Shown: positions 43,542 to 53,132, counted from the first letter of the stretch. The stretch is 64,000 nt of DNA from Aliivibrio sp. EL58 (GCF_900312675.1 NZ_OMPC01000009.1:310001-374000), one strand, 5' to 3'. The notes: generated by a model from the letters alone, not told the origin. Made by a program: numbers and translations.

Positions 43542-44918
43542 TTAACTGTAAACGGATTCTTTGTTTCTATTCTCTTGTTTACTAAAGAAAAGGTGAGTCT
43601 CTTCTATGATGATATGACGTAATGCGATTAAACCAATTAAGTTTGGAATTGCCATTAAGCCATTAACAATATCAGCGATTACCCAAATGGTATCCAAGTG
43701 CATATAAGCGCCTGATGCAACTAATGCAATAAATATGATTTTGTATGGTAGTACGCCTTTAGTACCAAAGAGATAGGTTACACAACGTTCACCATAATAG
43801 TTCCAGCCTAGAATGGTAGTGAAAGCGAAGAACATCAAGCCAATAGAAACTAAATAAGGGCCAAATTGGTCAGAGCCTAAACCAATCGCAAACGCTTGGG
43901 TTGTCATTAATGCACCTGCGGCATCACCTTGCCAAACACCGGTAACCACTAAGGTTAAGCCTGTCATAGTACAGATAATCACGGTATCAAAAAATGTACC
44001 CGTCATAGAGACTAAGCCTTGTTTTACGCAAGAATCTGTTTTTGCGGCAGCGGCAGCAATAGGGGCGCTACCAAGACCTGATTCGTTTGAGAACACACCA
44101 CGCGCAACACCCGATTGAATCGCTAGCATGATAGAGGCACCAACAAAGCCTCCCGTTGCTGCGCTTCCTGTAAAGGCTGATGTAATAACCAGTTGGATAG
44201 CAGAAGGAAGAGCTTCAGCTTGCATGATTAATACCGAAAGGCATGAAACCACATAAACGACAGCCATGGTTGGAACCACTTTTTCTGCTACTTTAGCAAT
44301 GGATTTAATACCACCTAAGGTAACAACAGCAACAAGAACCGTTAAAATTCCACCGGTTAACCAAGCAGGGGCATTCATTGTCAGTTGGGCTGAATCAACA
44401 ATGGCGTTGATTTGTGGAAACGTACCAATACCAAAACAAGCAACGCCCAAGGCAAATAGAGCAAACAGCTTAGCAAGCCATTTATTACCCATGCCATATT
44501 CAATGTAATACATTGGGCCACCAATCATTTGGCCATTGCTATCGGTTTTTCTGTATTTTACCGCCAATAAACATTCTGCGTATTTTGTTGCCATTCCAAA
44601 TACGGCTGCAAGCCACATCCAAAATAGGGCACCAGGGCCACCCATTTTAATCGCGGTAGCAACACCGACGATATTACCAGTACCAATGGTGGCTGATAGA
44701 GCTGTACATAAAGCAGCAAAACTAGAGACATCACCTTTGCCTTTGCTTTCATTTTCTTCTTTTGAGAAGACCATTTTCAGCGCAGTTGGTAAATGACGTA
44801 ATTGGAAAATACGAAGTCGGAATGTAAAGTAGATACCTGTACCCACTAATAAGATCAATAGAGGTGGACCCCAGATGAAGTTATCGATAGTAACAAGCGT
44901 GTTGTGAAAGGTGTTCAT
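43542..44918 (-). CDS. Sodium/alanine (glycine) symporter AgcS
   Basis: A 458-residue secondary transporter of the alanine or glycine:cation symporter family. Hydrophobic helices fill the chain; the family pattern TALSATIGTGNIVGVATAIKMGGPG-type lies near 70-95 and GGPMYYIEYGMG near 138-149. It imports alanine or glycine with Na+ across the inner membrane. A tandem glycine riboswitch is located directly upstream, so the substrate or at least the trigger is glycine, and control is post-transcriptional or transcriptional by the RNA. AAGGGGAAACC lies before the ATG. Confidence 0.96.
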   Translation of the reverse strand: MNTFHNTLVTIDNFIWGPPLLILLVGTGIYFTFRLRIFQLRHLPTALKMVFSKEENESKGKGDVSSFAALCTALSATIGTGNIVGVATAIKMGGPGALFWMWLAAVFGMATKYAECLLAVKYRKTDSNGQMIGGPMYYIEYGMGNKWLAKLFALFALGVACFGIGTFPQINAIVDSAQLTMNAPAWLTGGILTVLVAVVTLGGIKSIAKVAEKVVPTMAVVYVVSCLSVLIMQAEALPSAIQLVITSAFTGSAATGGFVGASIMLAIQSGVARGVFSNESGLGSAPIAAAAAKTDSCVKQGLVSMTGTFFDTVIICTMTGLTLVVTGVWQGDAAGALMTTQAFAIGLGSDQFGPYLVSIGLMFFAFTTILGWNYYGERCVTYLFGTKGVLPYKIIFIALVASGAYMHLDTIWVIADIVNGLMAIPNLIGLIALRHIIIEETHLFFSKQENRNKESVYS

Positions 44919-45017
44919 GGTTTCCCCTTAATAAAGCATATAGTAAGGAGAAGAGAGAGTGGTGTACCAAAACCAAAAAATAGGCAATAGTATAGAGCCG
45001 AGATTAATCGGATCACT

Positions 45018-45225
45018 TTCTCCTCTGTCCTTTTGCCTGAGAGTTTCACCTTTATCATTTTTCAGATAAGGGCTTGCTCCTTCGGCGGCCGATTTAACGG
45101 CTCTCTCCAGAGATTCCTCCAACTACAGTCCTCACCTTATTCATGGTTTGAATTAGGCGCCTGAAAGATTTACTTCTTCGGCGGGCGTAACCAATTACTG
45201 GTTGTTGCCACTCTCCTGCAGTCTT
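45018..45225 (-). ncRNA. Tandem glycine riboswitch (gcvT motif) before agcS
   Basis: Two gcvT-type aptamers lie one after another on the reverse strand. Aptamer I starts with GCAGGAGAGTGGC near 45220 and includes CGCCCGCCGAAG and a CAGGCGCC-like end; aptamer II starts with CTGGAGAGAGCCG, includes GGCCGCCGAAGGAGCAAG, and closes with CTCTCAGGCAAAAGGACAG near 45035. These are the conserved cores of the glycine riboswitch. It is 100 bases before the symporter ATG. In Vibrio such RNAs control glycine-related transporters; direction of control cannot be told from the aptamer alone. Confidence 0.95.
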
Positions 45226-45421
45226 CATCGGATCAACAAATTTTAAGCTATGAAATAGCTATGGGGCATATGTTAGACAAGTCACATTTTTTTGTCATGC
45301 CTTTTATTTACAAAATAGATAAAAATTGATCGAAAACGGTTTCTTTGTTCAAAATAACAACGACAACTCAAGTATTTAGAAGCTAAAAGTGTGCTAAAGT
45401 ATAAGAAAAGCGAGGTGTACT

Positions 45422-45580
45422 ATGTTACGAATTGCAGTCATTATTTTATTGTTTGCTCTATCTGCCTTATTGTTTAAATACAGAGCAAATGAAAAAATCC
45501 AAAAGTCAGTGATTTATACATCAGTCATTGGTGTTGTTATTTATGTGTCATACATCATGATTTCAGAACTGATACGATAA
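45422..45580 (+). CDS. 52-residue protein with two membrane segments
   Basis: It encodes MLRIAVIILLFALSALLFKY, a short charged loop (RANEKIQKS) and a second hydrophobic segment VIYTSVIGVVIYVSYIMI ending in SELIR. GCGAGGTGT lies before the ATG. It is followed after 80 bases by the coiled-coil gene on the same strand. I do not recognise it; the two-helix hairpin suggests a small inner-membrane protein. Confidence 0.75.
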   Translation: MLRIAVIILLFALSALLFKYRANEKIQKSVIYTSVIGVVIYVSYIMISELIR

Positions 45581-45660
45581 ATTATCTTTTTACGAACAAA
45601 ACGTGTAGATAATAGTTCTATACTGTTTATTGCTTATATATGAATGCTTGAGGTTAATGC

Positions 45661-46407
45661 GTGAGTGTAGAAAATCAAACCAGAACGACAGACGATCATG
45701 ATGAAGATGTCATCATTATTGAAGAAAAATCAAAAACGAATCACTGGGTTGCCGGAGTTACGTTAATTATTGGCGCCATTGCTGGTGGGCTAATTGGTTC
45801 GAGTGTGTCTGACAATAAATGGTCTGAGGCTTATGCTCAACTTGAAGTAAAAACTAAGCAATACCAAGCGGAGTTGAAACAAGCTGACGTAAAAAGTGCA
45901 GAGCTTGATGTGTTGATTGCGACAGAAAAAGAACAAGCGTTAGAAGAGCAAAAGAAAGTAAATGCTGAAGATAAGGCACAAGCGGTTGCCGCTGAAGCTA
46001 AAAAACGCACATCAATAACCAAAGAAGTAGGGGCATTAAAATCTCATAACGCTTCATTGGGTATGCAAGTAGAAGAGCAAGATAAACAAATCACTCAATT
46101 GACTAATCAAGTTGATCTACAGCTAACTATGTTATCTCGTGCTAAGCAATTATTTCAACGTCAACTACAGTTAAAAGAAGAAGCAAGCGCTCTTGAAGTA
46201 AAAGTTGAAGTGACAACGGCAAATGAAAAGCAATTAGCAAAAGAGTGTAAAGTATATCTTGAGGGTAAAAGTTGGGATGTGAAGTCAGACGTATGTAAGC
46301 GTCAAGAAGAAGCGAAGAACCTCATAACTCAATACAACGATGAACTGCAACTTCTGCAAATGGATATTAAAGAAATTGATCGTATTAGCGAAGATTTAGG
46401 AATGTAA
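45661..46407 (+). CDS. Membrane-anchored coiled-coil protein of unknown function
   Basis: A 248-residue protein starting at GTG 45661 with GAGG 7 bases before it. An acidic N-terminal tail (DDHDEDVIIIEEK) precedes one membrane segment (about residues 30-50, WVAGVTLIIGAIAGGLIGSS); the rest is a long coiled coil rich in Glu, Lys, Gln and Ala that would lie in the periplasm. Two cysteines (residues near 195 and 211) may pair. No enzyme motif is seen. A scaffold or tether role is possible but unproven. Confidence 0.78.
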   Translation: MSVENQTRTTDDHDEDVIIIEEKSKTNHWVAGVTLIIGAIAGGLIGSSVSDNKWSEAYAQLEVKTKQYQAELKQADVKSAELDVLIATEKEQALEEQKKVNAEDKAQAVAAEAKKRTSITKEVGALKSHNASLGMQVEEQDKQITQLTNQVDLQLTMLSRAKQLFQRQLQLKEEASALEVKVEVTTANEKQLAKECKVYLEGKSWDVKSDVCKRQEEAKNLITQYNDELQLLQMDIKEIDRISEDLGM

Positions 46408-46428
46408 ATTTCCATATTCAATAAAAGA

Positions 46429-46453
46429 AGCCACACATTGTTGTGGTTTTTTT
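46429..46453 (+). terminator. Terminator after the coiled-coil gene
   Basis: AGCCACA pairs with TGTGGTT around CATTGT, followed by TTTTTT. It lies 22 bases past the stop codon. Confidence 0.85.
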
Positions 46454-46550
46454 ATACGCTTGATTTGTATTGAGAATTATTTACATTTGAGTTGTTTGTG
46501 ATTAATCAAAGATATATCATCCTGTAACAAAATGTATTTGGAGAAGATGA

Positions 46551-48020
46551 GTGAGTAATCAATCAGCTAAATTTGTTCAAGGTTCGACTATGCGTCATAT
46601 TTTAGTGATGTCTGGAACAGCCTCTATTGGGTTAATGGCACTGTTTGTTGTTGATCTTCTCGATATGTTTTTCATTAGTATGTTGGGACAAGTTGAACTG
46701 GCCGCGGCAATTGGTTTTGCTGGAACAATTATCTTCTTTTCTACGTCGGTATCTATCGGCTCATCGATTGCTATGGGCGCCTTAGTGTCTAAAGCATTAG
46801 GGGCGAAAGAGAATGATACCGCTAAACAGTTAGCGTCCAGTACATTGGTTATCGCTTTTATTGTAAACAGCATTATTACCATCACAATGTTTTACTTTAT
46901 TCCTGAATTACTTGCCATGATAGGCGCGAAAGGAGTGGTGGCAGAGCGCGCGCAAGCGTATCTTTCTATTCTTTTGCCAAGTACGCCAATTATTGCTCTT
47001 GCTATGGCAGCAGGTGCTGGGCTAAGAGCGGTAGGTGATGCAAAGCGCTCGATGTTAGCCACTTTGTACGGTGGTATCGTTAACGCTATTTTAGATCCTA
47101 TCTTTATCTTTGGTTTTAATATGAATGTCGAAGGTGCAGCGATTGCCTCGGTTATTTCAAGAATTACCGTCCTTGTATTCTCACTTTACCCTCTCATTGT
47201 GACGCATAAACTTATTGAGTTTCCAAAATGGGATGAGGTGAAACGTCATTCTCCGGCTATTTTTACCATCGCGGTTCCTGCCATTGTGACCAATACAGCG
47301 ACACCGATTGGCAATGCGATTGTGACATCTACCTTAGCGCCATTTGGAGAAGATTTTGTTGCAGGTTTTGCGGTAGTTGGGCGATTGATCCCAGTGACGT
47401 TTGCTGTGATCTTTGCTATGTCAGGGGCGGTTGGTCCTATTATCGGGCAAAACTATGGGGCTAAACGGGTAGATAGGGTGCGTGAGACGTTGCGAAACTC
47501 TCTATTTTTTACCGCTATTTATTGTGTCTTTGTTTCGCTAATTTTATATGTTCTTCAAGATCTTATTATACAAAGCTTCAGTCTTGTTGGTGATGCGGCG
47601 CTGATCATGAGTACATTCTGTACCGTGGTTGCTATTACTTTCATTTTTAATGGAGCAATGTTTGTAGCAAATACGTCGTTTAATAATTTAGGCAAACCTC
47701 TCTATTCGACAGCGTTGAACTTAAGTAAAGCGACTATTGGTACACTGCCTTTTGTGTATTTTGGCGCACAATGGTACGGCGGGATTGGGGTGCTTTATGG
47801 CCAAGCCCTAGGTAATATTGTGTTTGGTATTATCAGTATTATAGTATTAAGAGTTCATGTTGTGAGTATGGTGAAAGAGCATTGCCAAACGCTTTCATCT
47901 GATGACACATTGGCGGATATTTCTGTAACCATGACGCCATTTTGTAATAACGATGCAGTAATTATGCAAAGTGGAGCTAAAAAAGAAGATACATTAGAGA
48001 ACCCATCTTTGTCTGGATAA
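46551..48020 (+). CDS. MATE family efflux transporter
   Basis: A 489-residue, twelve-segment membrane protein of the multidrug and toxin extrusion family. The two repeated halves are visible, with GAGAGLRAVGDAKRSML-like loop near residue 150-170 and GPIIGQNYGAKRVDRVRET near 295. It probably exports cationic or aromatic compounds using Na+ or H+. Start is the GTG at 46551 with TTGGAGAAG before it; an ATG four bases earlier is followed by a stop and excluded. The C-terminal 40 residues are hydrophilic and longer than usual. Confidence 0.93.
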   Translation: MSNQSAKFVQGSTMRHILVMSGTASIGLMALFVVDLLDMFFISMLGQVELAAAIGFAGTIIFFSTSVSIGSSIAMGALVSKALGAKENDTAKQLASSTLVIAFIVNSIITITMFYFIPELLAMIGAKGVVAERAQAYLSILLPSTPIIALAMAAGAGLRAVGDAKRSMLATLYGGIVNAILDPIFIFGFNMNVEGAAIASVISRITVLVFSLYPLIVTHKLIEFPKWDEVKRHSPAIFTIAVPAIVTNTATPIGNAIVTSTLAPFGEDFVAGFAVVGRLIPVTFAVIFAMSGAVGPIIGQNYGAKRVDRVRETLRNSLFFTAIYCVFVSLILYVLQDLIIQSFSLVGDAALIMSTFCTVVAITFIFNGAMFVANTSFNNLGKPLYSTALNLSKATIGTLPFVYFGAQWYGGIGVLYGQALGNIVFGIISIIVLRVHVVSMVKEHCQTLSSDDTLADISVTMTPFCNNDAVIMQSGAKKEDTLENPSLSG

Positions 48021-48048
48021 GCGTTGACATTGATCTTATTGAACTAAT

Positions 48049-48090
48049 AAAAAATGGTGGCACTGTATAAATACAAGGCCACCATTTTTT
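48049..48090. terminator. Bidirectional terminator between MATE and nuclease genes
   Basis: AAAAAATGGTGGC and GCCACCATTTTTT form a perfect 13-base stem with A/T runs on both flanks, between the convergent MATE and extracellular nuclease genes. Confidence 0.93.
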
Positions 48091-48106
48091 GTTTTAGATT
48101 TTCGTA

Positions 48107-50767
48107 TTATTTTTGTTTAGTTAATTTTCTACGTAAAAAACCAAATCCAAACAATGAAGCCAGCGCAAAAAAGTTAAATGATGCGGCTTTCTCATAATCA
48201 AGTGAAATCACGATAGGATCATGATCGGATGCGGAATACATGTCGTGGTATTTCACCATATCACCCGTGTATTTTGAGCTGTATTCAAATAAGTTACTTT
48301 CTGCGGCATTGATGTGCCAATCTTCAATTTCAGTCACACGCTCAGCCAGTGACTCATTGGCTAATGCATGGTCAAGATTACCTAGTTCACCAGAGTAGGT
48401 ATAAGAGAAGGTCTCAGTGCCATGTAGGTGAGTGTTTAGGTTAATATAACCATAACCTTGTGTAATTTGGCTGCCAGTTTCTTCATAAGGAAGTGGATTA
48501 CCATTTTTATCTGTACCTAGCGTTGTATAAGCCGCGGTGAAAATATCACGGTCGTATTTTTCTGGGCTATAGTCAGTTAGTGTTAGTAGGGGATCTTCCA
48601 TTCCATAGGCGTTCATGTCACCTAAGATGAGAATATCGCCTTTAACCGTTTCTAGATCATCACCGAGAGCTTTGGCTGCAGAAACTCTGAAGCGGTTACA
48701 GTTTCCTTGTAGATCGGCAGGATCACTGTTTTCTTCAAAGTTTTGCCATTGCTCAATACACTCAGAGCCTTTTGATTTTAGATGATTAACCACGACAGTT
48801 AATGGCTCATTAGCTTCTTTAACCATAAATTCTTGAACTAGACTGTGACGTTGATATTTGTCATAGGCTGGATTGAATTCAATGGTGCCATTATTATCAC
48901 GAGTGACTGTATTTTCAGCCACGTGTTGTTCTGGTGTTTTGATAACACGCGCTTTGCCTTTGAGTTTCACTTCACTTGGGCGATACAGTAGGGCAACCAT
49001 GATGGCATCTGAACCTAGATATTCACCTTGATATTTGTCTTTGTTTTTAATCTCTACGTATTTGTAGTGATCCTCTTCATCGTCAAATTTAGCATTTAAA
49101 GCCGTTGTTAAGTCACTAATGGCGCTGTTTTCACCAAAGCCATTATTTTCAACTTCCATTAAACCAATAATATCAGCATCAATGGCGACTAATGCAGATA
49201 GGATTTTAGCTTGTTGAATAGCAAAGTCATCGGCATTTTCAGCACCACGGTTTTGACCTGTTGGATTAGCATCACCACCAGTAGCGACGGATGTGAAGTA
49301 GTTTAATACGTTAAAACTTGTGATGGTTAAGTCTTCATCATCAATGCTTGGCTCATCTGTTCGCTCAACATTAAATAGGGTTGAACCATCATCATTAAGC
49401 ACTTGAGTAATAATATTGTCTTGAGTGATGGTGTTTGAGACAACTAAACGGTATTGACCGTAAGAATAAGCAACAACACCTTCTAGACCTTCAATACGCG
49501 CCCCTAAACGTAGGTAGGAATCAGCACTGCCATCTTGATTAATATCCGCTGCAAAATCAGGGAAATAAGGGACTTTTCCGTTCGCGGCTTTGTTGTCTGA
49601 TTCAATCGTAATTTGGCGTTTTGCATTATCTTCAGCTAAGGCAATCGCTTCTGGACTCTCTGCCGCAAAAAGTTGAGTTGGTTTAAATAGTGGCTCTCCA
49701 TGAGACAGCACCATGTTGTTACGTTTACTACCGTAATCAAAGCTGAAATTACGAGTAATACGTAGATCTGAATGCGATGTTATCTGTACCTTCATCCCTT
49801 CGTGGCGCTCTAATGCATCTGCTAGTGTTTCACCTTCATTAATGACTAATTCATTCACTTGTGCAGGGGATTCAGTCCTTTGAACTATATAGTTATTAGT
49901 ATCAGGCTTTAATTGTGTTTGGTTGTAGTACTCTTGAACTTTGGCTTTTACACACACAACTGCACCAGGTTGGATCTGTTGAGATGGCGCGCTGCCTGTA
50001 CTTACAAAAATACCTTCTGAGCTATTTGGATCAAAGTCATCATTAAGGCCTTGTAGGTAAAAACCTTTTAATAAGCTTTCGCCACGCGCAGTGACAATAC
50101 CTTGAACAAAGTACTCTTCTGTTGATGTAAATCCACTCGTGATCAGAGGCGATTTATCACCTGTGCCTTGAATTTGGTTAATTTCGGTAAAGGTTGGAGG
50201 CGTACCTGAATCTGTTTCACAAGCAAACGCAGGGGGTGGCGTTACGCCTTCTTTATATTCCCCAAGCCCTTCAATATTATCCTTTGATTTTTCAAGCCAC
50301 ATAGCAGAATCAAACGTTGTGCTAGGAGTTAAATCAGCTCGAACAAAGCTTTTGTCTTTACCCCAATCAACATCGCCGTCAACGCCAATGCGATCATGCT
50401 CTGCACCATCTTTGAATAACATGTAAGTCTCATCACCATTATGGTTAACGATACTTTCAATGCTATCTGTCACGCCTTTAATTGCATCAGAGGCACGGCT
50501 GTTTGAAATAACGTAGACACTTTTTGCATCTAAGGTAATGGCAGATAGGTCGAGATCATTTTTCCACTCGTTTAATCCATTGTATTTATATTTAAGAACG
50601 TAGCCAGAAAGTGATACCGAGCTGTCGCCTGTGTTACTGATTTCTAATGATTTATTGTAACTTCCGCCTTCTACATACTGAGAAATAATAATATCAGCGT
50701 ATGCATTACCAGAGAGGGCTAATCCTACCGCCATTGCTAGAGAGGTTTTCAATTGAGTTTTTTTCAT
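48107..50767 (-). CDS. Extracellular nuclease, ExeM/NucH (Xds) type
   Basis: A 886-residue secreted nuclease. I place the start at 50767, where GGAAAG precedes the ATG and a signal peptide begins (MKKTQLKTSLAMAVGLALSGNAYA); the ORF runs 15 codons further up without a ribosome site. Order: lamin-tail-like domain (about 25-160), an OB-fold region (about 200-430), then the endonuclease/exonuclease/phosphatase domain with ITSFNVLNYF, ADIIGLMEVENN, GDMNAYGMEDPL and SDHDPI. The C-terminus has a hydrophobic segment followed by Arg/Lys, as in GlyGly-CTERM proteins, so it is sorted and released at the surface. In V. cholerae such nucleases degrade extracellular DNA. Confidence 0.95.
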   Translation of the reverse strand: MKKTQLKTSLAMAVGLALSGNAYADIIISQYVEGGSYNKSLEISNTGDSSVSLSGYVLKYKYNGLNEWKNDLDLSAITLDAKSVYVISNSRASDAIKGVTDSIESIVNHNGDETYMLFKDGAEHDRIGVDGDVDWGKDKSFVRADLTPSTTFDSAMWLEKSKDNIEGLGEYKEGVTPPPAFACETDSGTPPTFTEINQIQGTGDKSPLITSGFTSTEEYFVQGIVTARGESLLKGFYLQGLNDDFDPNSSEGIFVSTGSAPSQQIQPGAVVCVKAKVQEYYNQTQLKPDTNNYIVQRTESPAQVNELVINEGETLADALERHEGMKVQITSHSDLRITRNFSFDYGSKRNNMVLSHGEPLFKPTQLFAAESPEAIALAEDNAKRQITIESDNKAANGKVPYFPDFAADINQDGSADSYLRLGARIEGLEGVVAYSYGQYRLVVSNTITQDNIITQVLNDDGSTLFNVERTDEPSIDDEDLTITSFNVLNYFTSVATGGDANPTGQNRGAENADDFAIQQAKILSALVAIDADIIGLMEVENNGFGENSAISDLTTALNAKFDDEEDHYKYVEIKNKDKYQGEYLGSDAIMVALLYRPSEVKLKGKARVIKTPEQHVAENTVTRDNNGTIEFNPAYDKYQRHSLVQEFMVKEANEPLTVVVNHLKSKGSECIEQWQNFEENSDPADLQGNCNRFRVSAAKALGDDLETVKGDILILGDMNAYGMEDPLLTLTDYSPEKYDRDIFTAAYTTLGTDKNGNPLPYEETGSQITQGYGYINLNTHLHGTETFSYTYSGELGNLDHALANESLAERVTEIEDWHINAAESNLFEYSSKYTGDMVKYHDMYSASDHDPIVISLDYEKAASFNFFALASLFGFGFLRRKLTKQK

Positions 50768-51123
50768 TTCACTGCTTTCCGTAGTCATGTTATATGAATT
50801 GAGATGACTCATTCGATGAGTCTATAAATTAAAGCTCTCATATTGATATGTCATAAACATTATATTTGCATGAATAATGTGAGATTGAGCAGTGCTGTAA
50901 CGCTATAAATTTGGCAGAAATCAATTTAATAACAAAAATAGTAATAGTGGGTATTTACACAGTGTTATTAGAAATAGATTGTGAGTTGAAAATATTAAAA
51001 CTGATTATTACATAGATAATCGATATGAATCGTAATTGAATGAATTTAAAATATAAAGCGTTCGTAATGCCAATTTGTAAACGTCATGATGAGTTAAATA
51101 CAGAGAATGAATAGGTGGCATGA
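50768..51123. other. Divergent intergenic region, nuclease and DNA ligase
   Basis: The 356 bases are AT-rich and hold the promoters of the two divergent genes. I find no strong hairpin, no clear operator and no open frame with a ribosome site. Confidence 0.5.
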
Positions 51124-51978
51124 ATGAAAACGTTATCTTTGTCGGCGCTAATAACCTTAGGCCTGATGTCCACGAATGTGCACTCTCACGATGAGCCTAA
51201 TACGGCATCAATAGACGTATTATTAGCCAAAGAATATCACAACGATCTCGATATTGATGGGTACTGGCTAAGTGAAAAGCTGGATGGGATTAGAGCATAT
51301 TGGACTGGCTCTGAGTTATTAACGCGAACGGGCCACAAAATCGCTGCCCCAGATTGGTTTACTGATCCTCTGCCTAAATACGCAATGGATGGTGAGTTAT
51401 GGGCGGGAAGAGGGGGATTTCAACAAGTAGCAAGAACCGTTTTAGATGGCCAGCCAGATGAAGAGCAATGGCGAGAGATTACGTTCATGGCGTTTGATTT
51501 ACCTTTCTCTACAGGCATGTTTCCTAAGCGTTATTACGAATTGGAAGTATTGGTTAAAAAGTTGGATAAACGCCATGTCAAATTAGTCGAGCAATATCCA
51601 ATCAGTACTGATGAAATGCTGTTTGAAACATTAGAAGATATCTCAATCAGAAATGGTGAAGGACTCATGCTAAGAAAGCTCGATAGCATTTATCGACCAG
51701 GTCGAAGTGATGATTTGATTAAATTGAAGAAGCATCAAGATAACGAAGCGATAGTGGTGGGTTATACCGATGGAAAGGGAAAATACACAGGAATGGTTGG
51801 GGCGTTAATCTTACAAATGCCAAATGGGAAAGAGTTTAAAGTGGGCAGTGGTTTGAGTGTTGCTGAAAGAGAAGACCCGCCTAAGTTGGGCCAAAAAGTG
51901 ACGTATCGTTACAATGGTTACACTGATAGTGGTATTCCAAAGTTTGCTCGTTATCTTGCGGTTCGTGAAGGTTATTAA
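51124..51978 (+). CDS. Periplasmic ATP-dependent DNA ligase
   Basis: A 284-residue minimal DNA ligase. A signal peptide (MKTLSLSALITLGLMSTNVHS) sends it to the periplasm. Motif I is KLDGIR with the AMP-accepting Lys at 52; motif III (FMAFDLPFS), motif IV (GEGLMLRKLD) and motif V (DDLIKLKKHQD) follow, then a small OB domain. Such secreted ATP ligases occur in Vibrio and Haemophilus and seal nicks in DNA, possibly during uptake. It is divergent from an extracellular nuclease, which makes a joint role in DNA handling outside the cytoplasm plausible. Confidence 0.95.
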   Translation: MKTLSLSALITLGLMSTNVHSHDEPNTASIDVLLAKEYHNDLDIDGYWLSEKLDGIRAYWTGSELLTRTGHKIAAPDWFTDPLPKYAMDGELWAGRGGFQQVARTVLDGQPDEEQWREITFMAFDLPFSTGMFPKRYYELEVLVKKLDKRHVKLVEQYPISTDEMLFETLEDISIRNGEGLMLRKLDSIYRPGRSDDLIKLKKHQDNEAIVVGYTDGKGKYTGMVGALILQMPNGKEFKVGSGLSVAEREDPPKLGQKVTYRYNGYTDSGIPKFARYLAVREGY

Positions 51979-52000
51979 TAGAGATTATTTGAAGAGAGCA

Positions 52001-52029
52001 ATGGAGCTTATATTTAGCATAAACTCCAT
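52001..52029. terminator. Weak hairpin between ligase and rbsR
   Basis: ATGGAG-C-TTAT and ATAA-A-CTCCAT form a stem with one internal mismatch around ATTTAGC. It has no clear T-run but lies between two convergent genes, 22 bases past the ligase stop. Confidence 0.4.
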
Positions 52030-52043
52030 ATTATATAGTTTGA

Positions 52044-53057
52044 TTATTCACAAGTGCTTAGCGTTTTAACGCTGTCTCGAACCATTAATGTCGGTTCTAA
52101 CTGTATCACATGATTTGTTTGTGATTTAGTTTGGATTTTTTCCAATAATGAATCAACGGCTTGTTGCCCTAATCGATGTTTTGGTTGGTGAATAGTGGTT
52201 AACGATGGCGTAATGTATTTTGCCATCTTGATATCATCATAACCTACGATAGAAAGATCATTTGGTACTGAAATTCCTTTCTTACTCGCGCAATTGATCA
52301 CACCCATTGCCATCATGTCATTTGATACAAACAGAGCGGTAGGTAATTTACCTCTTGCATGCAGTTCATTAAATGCAGTTTCTCCACCTTCACATTCAAA
52401 GTCACCAGAGGCGATCCACTGTTTATTAATCTCTAATCCAGACTCTTCCATCGCTTGTACAAAACCACTTAAACGTTGCTGTGCTTGCAGTTTGTTCAGA
52501 GGGCCCGTTAAACAACCAATTTCAGTATGACCTTGTTCAATTAGATGTTTTGTTGCTAAGTAACCGCCGTGGTGGGAGTTATCTTGGATTTTATCGCTTG
52601 GAAAATCAATTAAGCCCCAGTCCATTACAACCGTTGGGACGGCTTGGTAGCGAGAAAATAGCTCAAGCACTTGGTTTTCAATTTCAGTGCACATCAGCAA
52701 TAAGCCATCAACGCGCTTTTGCAGTAGGGTATCTAAACTTGAATGGACACGTTTTGCATCGCCTTCGGTATTGCATAAAATCAGGTTGTAACCCATCTCA
52801 TAACAACGTCGTTCAACGCCTTTTACTACTTCGCCAAAAAATGGATTGGTAGAGGTAGTAACTAGCATACCAAAGGTTTTTGTGTGGTTGACTTTTAAAC
52901 TGCGAGCGAGCGCAGAGGGCGCATAATTCAGCTCAGATACCGCGGTCATGACACGTTCAGAAATATCATCACTGACAAAGCGTGTTTTATTTAGAACATG
53001 ACTCACCGTAGAGGTAGAGACACACGCGTGTTTGGCTACATCTTTGATTGTTGCCAT
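52044..53057 (-). CDS. rbsR: Ribose operon repressor RbsR (LacI family)
   Basis: A 337-residue LacI-type repressor. The DNA-binding helix-turn-helix is MATIKDVAKHACVSTSTVS at residues 1-19, followed by the hinge helix and a periplasmic-binding-like sugar domain. AAAGGA precedes the ATG. It is the last gene of the operon after rbsK. Ribose binding releases it from its operator; an RbsR-like palindrome lies upstream of rbsD at 58259. Confidence 0.96.
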   Translation of the reverse strand: MATIKDVAKHACVSTSTVSHVLNKTRFVSDDISERVMTAVSELNYAPSALARSLKVNHTKTFGMLVTTSTNPFFGEVVKGVERRCYEMGYNLILCNTEGDAKRVHSSLDTLLQKRVDGLLLMCTEIENQVLELFSRYQAVPTVVMDWGLIDFPSDKIQDNSHHGGYLATKHLIEQGHTEIGCLTGPLNKLQAQQRLSGFVQAMEESGLEINKQWIASGDFECEGGETAFNELHARGKLPTALFVSNDMMAMGVINCASKKGISVPNDLSIVGYDDIKMAKYITPSLTTIHQPKHRLGQQAVDSLLEKIQTKSQTNHVIQLEPTLMVRDSVKTLSTCE

Positions 53058-53132
53058 AAATTCAATCCTTTGTTTATGTCTTTATGAGTAAATCACTAAG
53101 GTGTTTAGCTCATAAAGACACGAAAGTCGGTA

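Noticed and set aside
44266-44796. Two open frames on the + strand inside agcS
   Set aside because: They mirror the symporter coding sequence in another frame and show no ribosome site or family resemblance.
44928-45122. Open frame of 64 codons on the reverse strand upstream of agcS
   Set aside because: It lies inside the second aptamer of the glycine riboswitch, has no ribosome site, and its sequence follows RNA structure rather than a protein family.
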